Of a DNA stretch of 5,863 bases, positions 1 through 5,272 are shown one piece after another. The notes beneath the pieces are model-generated. The model was not told the origin of the DNA. It was given only the letters and a program-made list of their open reading frames with translations, and did not search any database. Location of the stretch: contig JAATVR010000776.1 in assembly GCA_014523665.1 (NCBI GenBank), positions 1-5,863 of the forward strand, given 5' to 3'. Position numbers and translations under genes: made by a program. Numbering within the stretch: position 1 is the first letter of the stretch; the number at the start of each line of letters is the position of its first letter. This stretch comes from Nitrososphaerales archaeon TH526. GTDB lineage: Archaea > Thermoproteota > Nitrososphaeria > Nitrososphaerales > Nitrososphaeraceae.

Positions 1-156
1 CAATCCTCGATAATAGCAGTTCTTAAACTACGGCATATATGGGTGTTCAATGAGATAGTGAGCCATACTGAACAGTTTATGGCAGGTTATAATGCCGGTT
101 TCAATGAGTGCGGAAGAGGCGGCGGAGGCGATTTCGACCCACCTGACGAAGCCTAA
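1..156 (+). CDS. C-terminal end of a small protein with a GYNAGFNEC motif and Gly-rich acidic tail (5' end outside the window)
   Basis: The frame starting at base 1 is open to a TAA at 154-156 and gives 51 residues. The last part reads SHTEQFMAGYNAGFNECG, then four glycines and an acidic tail FDPPDEA. The GYxxGxxxC pattern followed by a short Gly or charged tail resembles the C-termini of small exported proteins I recall from Nitrososphaera-type genomes; this is from memory and is not a domain call. The first 20 or so residues look less protein-like, so the true gene may enter from another frame or may start at GTG 43, GTG 58 or ATG 79. Function is unknown. It runs in the same direction as the oxidase operon but is separated from it by 227 bases with their own promoter signals, so it is probably not co-transcribed. 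Confidence 0.4.
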   Translation, partial: QSSIIAVLKLRHIWVFNEIVSHTEQFMAGYNAGFNECGRGGGGDFDPPDEA

Positions 157-217
157 CCCTATTATCCACCCCCACAACGTGGCGGCATAAACTAGGAAGA
201 TCTATGTAATCAATATG

Positions 218-292
218 GCTATCTTGTCGGTTCCGTATTGTACGCATTAATATGAGCTATATTCTACAATAGCTATTCATTCAACCGCTATT
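218..292. promoter_or_regulatory. Cluster of GCTAT pentamers with a 10-bp palindrome, possible operator for the oxidase operon
   Basis: GCTAT occurs at 218, 256, 272 and 287. The third copy sits inside the perfect palindrome AATAGCTATT (268-277), and the fourth is part of GCTATT (287-292), which can also pair with AATAGC at 268-273. The last three copies are spaced 16 and 15 bases apart. The cluster lies about 60-130 bases upstream of the TATA-like box, a place where archaeal activators can bind. Binding by any regulator is inference. Confidence 0.3.
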
Positions 293-350
293 GAAGAAAC
301 GAGGTGGTTAATGGCATGGTTGCATAGAACCGCACTACAAACGTAAATGC

Positions 351-364
351 TTAATTACTTTATA
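351..364 (+). promoter_or_regulatory. TATA-like promoter element of the oxidase operon
   Basis: TTAATTAC (351-358) is followed directly by TTTATA (359-364), 20-33 bases before the first ATG at 384. No Shine-Dalgarno sequence precedes that ATG. A TATA box at this distance is what a leaderless archaeal transcript would show, with the transcript starting near base 380-388. Which of the two AT blocks binds TBP cannot be told from the sequence. Confidence 0.45.
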
Positions 365-383
365 GTATCTCACTATTTTAGAA

Positions 384-1505
384 ATGATGTCTCATGGATC
401 TTTTTCAGATCATATGGGAGTATCAATCATTATTCTAGCCGTTTCAAGTTGTGTCTTGGGCTTATCCTTCTTAGCTACAGTGGCATCTCCAATAGCATCT
501 CAAAACCAAACTAGTTTGCAGCAACCGTTGTCATCACCTATGTTTCATGAGATCAGGATGGCTGCTGTAGAGTTACCCGATGGACACACTGCATTTAAAA
601 TGTTAGAATACAAAATGATCGATAGTGAAAATCATACGACGGATATTACACCACGATATAGTAAACTTCCAACAATCCCCGGTCCCACCCTAGTCATGAC
701 AGAGGGTGATACAGCCAGATTGACTCTAGTCAATGAAATTGGTCGTGGAATGGTAAGCCTTCATACACATGGAGCTCATTACACAATTACAAGCGATGGT
801 ACATTGAAAATGACAAACAAGGTAGCAGATCAAGGAGCAAAACCTCAAAAATCATATACATATACTTGGACTGCTGCGGATGGAACACGAGGATCATGGC
901 CTTGGCATGATCATACATTTGGAAAGGGTCCATCTGGAATAAATATGAATGGCATAGAAACAAATGGGTTCTTCTCTACTGTAATAATTAATCCTTCGGA
1001 TGGAAAAGTAAATGCTCTAGTAAATGGGACTCCTAAAGAAGTAGACGTCAAAGATATAAAGAAAGATTTTGTCTTATTTGTGACCGATGACGCATTTTGG
1101 GGTACTGAGATAGATAATACTAATAATATGAAACATACACCGCTATGGGTAGATCCTACACTTAAGGCATCTAGAGGTGATCTAGTAAGGTTCCATATTC
1201 AATCAGTTGGTACCGATTTTCATCATTTTGTTCTCGATGGCTACAAATGGCTTAAACCAGGGACTAACCAAACAACTAGTTTTAAGAATATCGGACCCTT
1301 AGAAAATCACGTATTTACCATTGATGCTGGTAATAGTACTTCGTATTATGATGAAATGCCGGTACATTTTCTTTCAGGAATGAAAGGAAATTTTGAAGTA
1401 AGCACGGAAGCTGATACCGCAAGCATTACTAGTATTCCAGGACCAGCTCCAATAATGCAACAAACTATTACCAACAATACTACTGACGGAAAGGGTTACA
1501 ATTAG
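384..1505 (+). CDS. Exported two-domain multicopper oxidase with intact domain-1 and degenerate domain-2 copper ligands (subunit A)
   Basis: This is a 373-residue secreted cupredoxin-fold protein. A hydrophobic stretch at residues 12-38, ending SPIAS before QNQT, looks like a signal peptide; M1, M2 or M11 could be the start, and M1 fits a leaderless transcript. Domain 1 (about 55-205) keeps both oxidase histidine pairs: HTHG (H127, H129) and WHDH (H175, H177), followed by TNGFFSTVIINP. Domain 2 (about 220-340) has the fold and the ending HFLSGMKGNFEV, but the HCHxxxHxxxxM motif has become YDExxxHxxxxM (Y322, D323, E324, H328, M333), so the type 1 copper cysteine is missing. The usual HxFHxH motif is replaced by DFHHF (H280, H281). 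It lies 15 bases ahead of a paralogue with the opposite losses. Alone it should form neither a blue copper site nor a full trinuclear site. N-x-S/T sequons (such as N41, N295, N317) fit export to the pseudoperiplasm. Confidence 0.85.
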   Translation: MMSHGSFSDHMGVSIIILAVSSCVLGLSFLATVASPIASQNQTSLQQPLSSPMFHEIRMAAVELPDGHTAFKMLEYKMIDSENHTTDITPRYSKLPTIPGPTLVMTEGDTARLTLVNEIGRGMVSLHTHGAHYTITSDGTLKMTNKVADQGAKPQKSYTYTWTAADGTRGSWPWHDHTFGKGPSGINMNGIETNGFFSTVIINPSDGKVNALVNGTPKEVDVKDIKKDFVLFVTDDAFWGTEIDNTNNMKHTPLWVDPTLKASRGDLVRFHIQSVGTDFHHFVLDGYKWLKPGTNQTTSFKNIGPLENHVFTIDAGNSTSYYDEMPVHFLSGMKGNFEVSTEADTASITSIPGPAPIMQQTITNNTTDGKGYN

Positions 1506-1510
1506 GAGGG
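1505..1510 (+). promoter_or_regulatory. Strong Shine-Dalgarno site that sets the start of the second oxidase gene
   Basis: GGAGGG begins on the last base of the upstream stop codon and lies 10 bases before ATG 1521. It supports that start, which is followed by a basic n-region. It also suggests that the second gene is translated from the same bicistronic message, unlike the first gene, which has no such site. Confidence 0.75.
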
Positions 1511-1520
1511 ATGTGAGAAA

Positions 1521-4427
1521 ATGAAGAACAGAAGTTCGTATAAAAAGTTCAATGTAAAGTCTGACATAATATCATCTAAGGTTTTCCTAGCTTTCTCTAT
1601 GATATTTATAATCGCCATTGCCCCCCTGTCATCGGATCTATCCTATTTGGGCATGGTATACGCAGAACCACAACAAGAACAAATTTCCGAGGAACAGAAT
1701 TATAACGCAAAAATGAACAATGAAGAAACAAATGAAGGCATTAAGAAAAATGTATTTTATAGTTTAGTCTCTATAAATTCATCAATCCCGGATACTGCTC
1801 CTTTTACGTTGCCATCAAGTGTTAAATCAGGTAACAATACCCTACATAATATTGAGTTAGAAGTCGTAGTTTTGCCAACTGGAATGCCAGCTTATAAAAT
1901 GATAAGTCATATTAAGACCCATAGTAATTCGTCAGCATCCGCTACTGATAACTACAACGCTACAGATCTAACATCTAAATATAGCAAACTGGCTACCATT
2001 CCAGGTCCAACTCTGGTTGTTGACGAAGGTGATCTAGTCAAGGTCGATATCAAAGACAAAAATGGTAACATTCAAACTAGTGAAGAATTTGTAGCAAGTA
2101 AGCCAGGAACTTTTCTATACATGGATAACAGCAAAGAGGGGGAAAATGGTTTATTTGGTGCCGTAATTGTTAATCCCGCTGACAAACTTACTACAGGATT
2201 GGTAAAGGGCAAAATTCAGGAACTCTCCCTTAACGAGATCGATAAAGAAATAATCTTGTTCATGGTTGGTTCCACATTTTGGGGTATGGAAATTGATAAT
2301 CATGATAACAATAGACAGATCCCTTTGTGGACAAATCCCAATATTGGTGGAGTGATAGAGCAGAAATTCCGCTTTCATGTATTAGGAGTAGGCCATGCAG
2401 GAAATCCTGCCGGACATCAACATACATTCCATCTTCATGCACATAGATGGGTTGATCCTGGAACTAATGATATTATAGATGTCAAGCAAATAATACCAGG
2501 GAGAACTCATTCTTTTGTAATTGATGTGGGAGATGGTGTAGGGCCAGGACAATGGACGTATCACTGCCATGTATTTGCGCATATGGAGGCAGGCATGATG
2601 GGAGGATTTAAAGTAGTATCCGGTGACCCAGCAATAAATATACCCAGCCAGCCTGGCGCTTCACCTTACAAAAACTTTGCTGCATTTGAGCTTACTGACA
2701 AACCTGCTAAATGGTTTACAAATCTTGCAGGTGATATAACAAATACCGGTACAAGATCACTTGCAGTAATTAATAAGACAGGGACCGTCAACTTCATGAT
2801 GTCAGACGTTAGTGGAGTACATACTGTTACAAGTTTTGTTTATCCTAAAAATGCGACTAATATGCCGTTTGACGAGATTACGGCATATGCTGGTGGAGGA
2901 ATAGTAAAACTTGACGATCCTGGATTATACGTATTCGGTTGTAAATTACATCCATTTATGTTAGGTGCCGTAATATCAGATGATCCATCTACAAAGGGTC
3001 TTGATCTTGGGGATGAGATTACTTTGATAAATGGAGTTACCGTCCCGACAAGCAGTGATCTTGCAACAAGACTCCTAAAGACGTTTTTTACCTTTACTGC
3101 TCCAGATAACTGGCAGAACTATACATCATCATCGTCATCATCGACACCATTACCCTGGAATATATCTTATCCTGACGTAGATGTACGAATAACGAATGGT
3201 ACCGTAGTAAACCTAAAAGATACTCTGGAGAGCAGGTATGGTCAGAATTTGACCTTAGATGTATTGGATAAACCCGATGGCGAGGGAATAGGTGAAGTTT
3301 GGGTAAATACTCAGTTCGAAGAGACAGCAAACAAGACAAAACCTGGTACTGCAAGCGCAGTCAATGCTACTACATGGGAATTAGCTAAAAAAGTTGCATT
3401 ACCAGAAATAAATATGAATAATGCTCACAACATGTGGACTGATAAGGATCAAAACCTGATATACACAACACAGTGGTTTGATAACAAGACATCGATATTC
3501 GATAGAGATACGGGGAGACTTATTAAAAATGTCGAAGTAGGTAATGACCCATCACATGTAATGACAAGTACTAAAACAGATGAGCTTATGGTGGTATTAC
3601 ATGGAGAACAGGGAGTTGCCGTACTTGCTCCAAAAGGTGAGTCAGTAAAGCAAGTTATACCTATGCAGTTTCCTGGACAAGATCCATCTCATCCACACGG
3701 ACATTGGATGAGTGCAGATGATCATTACATGGTGACTCCTGACGAGTTTGCAGGTACTGCTACAATATACGATATGATGGCCGACAAAATTATGGGGAAA
3801 GTAAAGACGGGTCACAGTCCAATTGCTGTAGGGATGACCCCAGATGGAAACAAGTCTTATGTTTCAGACTTCTTTGATAGCACGATAAGTGTAGTGGGTA
3901 CTGCCAATGGTACGTTGATAAAGAAAATAAACTTGCTAGAAAATTATGATCCTATTTCTGGGAATGTGAGTGGACCAATTGGTTTTCTACCTATACAAAC
4001 TCCGGTTAGTCCTGATGGACAATACATGGTGACAGCTAACACGGGAAGCGCCACAATAACAATTGTTGATACAGAAACCGATGAATTGATCAAAGATTTA
4101 CCATGCAGTACAGGGTGTCATGGAGTAAACTTTGGTGCAAAGAAGGATGGTGGATATTATGCTTATGTATCCAGTTCCTTTTCAAATGACCTAATAATAG
4201 TTGATGGAGATCCAAATAATGATGGTGATCCACACGACGCTGAAATTGCTGGACGAATTAGTTTGGTGGGTTCACCAGAAATTCAGATAGATGACAAAGT
4301 TAATGCATTAGCAGGTATGGGAGGCATGGGTATTCTACCTGTACCGATTGTATACAATGGATGGGTTCAAAATCTACCACAGGAATGGAAAGCTAAATTG
4401 ACAGTAGAGCAACAAAACCCATCGTAG
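1521..4427 (+). CDS. Exported fusion: two-domain multicopper oxidase (domain 1 degenerate) + amicyanin-like blue-copper domain + His-rich YVTN-type beta-propeller (subunit B)
   Basis: A 968-residue secreted protein. Residues 1-48 form a signal peptide (basic n-region, core FLAFSMIFIIAIAPL, end VYA before EPQ). Cupredoxin 1 (about 108-220) starts with IPGPTLV but lacks both histidine pairs: about 47 residues are missing compared with subunit A, and TFLYMDN stands where WHDH belongs. Cupredoxin 2 (about 240-366) is intact: H301, H304, H306 in HTFHLHAHRW, and H348, C349, H350, H354, M359, matching laccase-type T1, T2 and T3 ligands. Cupredoxin 3 (about 385-487) has H434, C474, H477, M480, the C-x2-H-x2-M spacing of amicyanin, fit for electron transfer. 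A linker with six serines (536-541) follows. Residues about 620-915 are a beta-propeller with YVTN-like blades (TPDGNKSYVSDF, SPDGQYMVTAN) and histidines at blade starts (H636, H679, H724, H726, H728, H765, H867). It probably works with subunit A; the substrate is not readable. Confidence 0.85.
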   Translation: MKNRSSYKKFNVKSDIISSKVFLAFSMIFIIAIAPLSSDLSYLGMVYAEPQQEQISEEQNYNAKMNNEETNEGIKKNVFYSLVSINSSIPDTAPFTLPSSVKSGNNTLHNIELEVVVLPTGMPAYKMISHIKTHSNSSASATDNYNATDLTSKYSKLATIPGPTLVVDEGDLVKVDIKDKNGNIQTSEEFVASKPGTFLYMDNSKEGENGLFGAVIVNPADKLTTGLVKGKIQELSLNEIDKEIILFMVGSTFWGMEIDNHDNNRQIPLWTNPNIGGVIEQKFRFHVLGVGHAGNPAGHQHTFHLHAHRWVDPGTNDIIDVKQIIPGRTHSFVIDVGDGVGPGQWTYHCHVFAHMEAGMMGGFKVVSGDPAINIPSQPGASPYKNFAAFELTDKPAKWFTNLAGDITNTGTRSLAVINKTGTVNFMMSDVSGVHTVTSFVYPKNATNMPFDEITAYAGGGIVKLDDPGLYVFGCKLHPFMLGAVISDDPSTKGLDLGDEITLINGVTVPTSSDLATRLLKTFFTFTAPDNWQNYTSSSSSSTPLPWNISYPDVDVRITNGTVVNLKDTLESRYGQNLTLDVLDKPDGEGIGEVWVNTQFEETANKTKPGTASAVNATTWELAKKVALPEINMNNAHNMWTDKDQNLIYTTQWFDNKTSIFDRDTGRLIKNVEVGNDPSHVMTSTKTDELMVVLHGEQGVAVLAPKGESVKQVIPMQFPGQDPSHPHGHWMSADDHYMVTPDEFAGTATIYDMMADKIMGKVKTGHSPIAVGMTPDGNKSYVSDFFDSTISVVGTANGTLIKKINLLENYDPISGNVSGPIGFLPIQTPVSPDGQYMVTANTGSATITIVDTETDELIKDLPCSTGCHGVNFGAKKDGGYYAYVSSSFSNDLIIVDGDPNNDGDPHDAEIAGRISLVGSPEIQIDDKVNALAGMGGMGILPVPIVYNGWVQNLPQEWKAKLTVEQQNPS

Positions 4428-4591
4428 CCATATTCTTAGTACTGGGCTTTGAGGTGGCTGGACTTGCGCCAGCAATGTTTATTGCTACATACGGGTCAAG
4501 CGACAATAGTAGTCTTCTAAAAGTATCAGACAAAAATGTAAGCGGAACAGAAAACGATAACCCGGTTCTAATATTCCTCGGCCGATTGTAA
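4397..4591 (+). pseudogene. Probable remnant of the 5' part of an exported or membrane peptide gene
   Basis: The frame is open from 4397, just after an in-frame TAA, to TAA 4589-4591. It reads a basic start (SRATK), a long hydrophobic run (PIVAIFLVLGFEVAGLAPA, MFIA) and a polar tail TYGSSDNSS and NVSG with one N-glycosylation sequon, as in a signal peptide or membrane anchor. No ATG, GTG or TTG precedes the hydrophobic part: the first GTG is at 4454 and the first ATG at 4475, both inside it. The frame overlaps the last 31 bases of the oxidase gene. From about 4553 it is simply the antisense of the cupin fragment. I read it as a gene whose start and 3' part are lost. An ATT start at 4397 or a chance hydrophobic frame remain possible. 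Confidence 0.35.
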
Positions 4592-4685
4592 TATCACCAA
4601 AGTTTGCAAGTTCAATCTTGCCTTTCTCAAATGTTCTTGTTTCATCAGGTGATGTATTTAGATTGTTCTTTTGCATTTTTGCCAT
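4485..4685 (-). pseudogene. Truncated 5' fragment of a small cupin-domain protein
   Basis: Starting from ATG at 4685 on the minus strand, the product begins MAKMQKNNLNTSPDETRTFE and continues with KGKIELANFGDITIGRGILE then PGYR. This matches, from memory, the start of short single-domain cupins (typical pattern: PDE.RTF..GK.EL...G..T.GR...EPGWRWS). The match stops at about 4554, exactly where the metal-binding cupin strands with their histidines should begin. The remaining 22 residues are hydrophobic and unlike cupins, and the frame stops at 4485-4487. A TTG start at 4709 would add eight residues. A TATA-like box (4709-4716) sits at the right distance, so the promoter looks intact while the gene is cut at its 3' side. 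Any product could not bind metal in the usual cupin way. Confidence 0.55.
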
Positions 4686-4708
4686 TAAATCGAATATATT
4701 AGAATTCA

Positions 4709-4716
4709 ATTATAAG
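4709..4716 (-). promoter_or_regulatory. TATA-like box of the truncated cupin gene
   Basis: On the minus strand CTTATAAT lies about 27 bases upstream of the ATG at 4685. This fits a leaderless archaeal start and favours that ATG over the TTG at 4709, which would overlap the box. Confidence 0.4.
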
Positions 4717-4770
4717 AATTGTCCCATAAGTTCATCAGCTTTAGAACTATAGCTCAATTTTAGATCATGA

Positions 4771-4778
4771 TTATTAAG
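4771..4778 (+). promoter_or_regulatory. TATA-like box ahead of the small membrane-protein pair
   Basis: TTATTAAG is centred about 29 bases before ATG 4804, the spacing of a leaderless start, and no Shine-Dalgarno site is seen. The alternative TATTAATA at 4791 is too close to the ATG to serve as a promoter for it. The segment 4710-4803 would thus be a divergent promoter region shared with the cupin remnant. Confidence 0.35.
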
Positions 4779-4803
4779 TCCATTAGAGCATATTAATAGG
4801 ACA

Positions 4804-4917
4804 ATGTCTACTAAAAGAAGAATCGCTATTGCAATTGCTTCCGCCTTAGCAGTTTACCTTGCCAGCAGGTACATTGTAAAGAAAGGCAGGGACAAGAAGA
4901 GTTGTAATCTAGAATGA
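4804..4917 (+). CDS. Tiny single-span membrane protein (37 aa)
   Basis: The product begins MSTKRRIAIAIASALAVYLA, followed by SRYIVKKGRDKKSCNLE. Residues 7-25 form one hydrophobic helix with Arg/Lys clusters on both sides, as in a small membrane anchor. The stop TGA (4915-4917) overlaps the next start in ATGA, so the two genes are probably translated together. I recognise no family and cannot assign a function. It is very short, so the evidence is the TM-like composition, the coupling overlap with the downstream gene and a TATA-like box at the proper distance. One cysteine lies near the C-terminus. Confidence 0.5.
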   Translation: MSTKRRIAIAIASALAVYLASRYIVKKGRDKKSCNLE

Positions 4918-5108
4918 GCCCAATAATTAAGAGGAGCAAGAAATCAATATTCAAGATAATTAAAGATCTAGACAAAAGAGGGATATATCATTTAGTTGAT
5001 CAAATAGTCGGAATTGTGATAAATGGAGTGATCCTGTATTATCTCTATCGACCTGGCGTTAAAGCATACTTTGGTAAATCTAAACCTTCGACAACTATTC
5101 CGAGATAA
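4914..5108 (+). CDS. Small basic single-span membrane protein (64 aa)
   Basis: The N-terminal 22 residues are strongly basic (KRSKKSIFKIIKDLDKRG). One hydrophobic helix follows at about 25-45 (LVDQIVGIVINGVILYYLY), then a basic tail ending KPSTTIPR. The start ATG overlaps the stop of the upstream 37-residue gene (ATGA), which supports both starts and a two-gene unit. No family is recognised. The basic N-terminus suggests a cytoplasmic face that could touch lipid head groups or nucleic acid, but this is inference. The gene ends two bases before the end of the convergent minus-strand ORF, a tight tail-to-tail packing. Confidence 0.6.
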   Translation: MSPIIKRSKKSIFKIIKDLDKRGIYHLVDQIVGIVINGVILYYLYRPGVKAYFGKSKPSTTIPR

Positions 5109-5110
5109 AA

Positions 5111-5272
5111 CTAATAGTATGAAATTCCGTAACTCTGGTTATTCTCAGCTTCGCTCCCGGTAGCAGCTGCCTTCTTCGATGGCAATAGAGTTCTGTCTGC
5201 TAATATGCAGTCCTTCAAACACACCCCATCTCTATATTGAAAATGCATTAAACAGTTCAAATACAATTTCAT
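5111..5272 (-). CDS. Short cysteine-containing ORF of unknown function (53 aa)
   Basis: The minus-strand frame reads MKLYLNCLMHFQYRDGVCLK, then DCILADRTLLPSKKAAATGS and EAENNQSYGISYY, with stop at 5111-5113. It is closed upstream by an in-frame TAA. Cysteines at 7, 18 and 22 include a CLKDC pair (C-x3-C). A TATA-like GTTATAAAG (5277-5285, minus strand) is too close for the first ATG but fits a start at the ATG at 5248, giving 45 residues (MHFQYRDG...). The segment coding for the Lys-Ala-Thr-Gly-Ser part is more GC-rich than its surroundings, as coding DNA is here. It could be a real small protein or a chance frame; no family is recognised. Confidence 0.4.
   Translation of the reverse strand: MKLYLNCLMHFQYRDGVCLKDCILADRTLLPSKKAAATGSEAENNQSYGISYY

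Noticed and set aside
160..178. CCAC...GTGG near 170-182 as a terminator for the first gene
   Set aside because: The stem is only four base pairs with a long C-rich loop and no following T run.
104..187. Overlapping plus-strand frame beginning MSAEEAAEAISTHLTKP, 27 residues
   Set aside because: It overlaps the frame ending at 156, which has the more typical GYNAGFNEC and Gly-rich tail; only one can be the main gene, and this one has no start signal.
301..346. GAGGTGG followed by an 11-residue frame MAWLHRTALQT, a possible leader peptide
   Set aside because: It lies upstream of the best TATA-like element for the oxidase gene, so it would not be in that transcript, and it is too short to support.
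384..1505. Classical nitrite reductase NirK
   Set aside because: NirK carries its type 1 copper in domain 1 with a Cys ligand. This protein has no such Cys-His-Met set, and its HTHG/WHDH motifs match the trinuclear-site half of two-domain oxidases instead.
2151..2582. Minus-strand frames of 60-75 residues within the second oxidase gene
   Set aside because: They are antisense to well-conserved copper-domain coding sequence and show no protein-like features or start signals.
3094..3354. Minus-strand frame of 86 residues
   Set aside because: It is antisense to the linker region of the fusion protein; its Met/Ser-rich start mirrors the triplet repeat.
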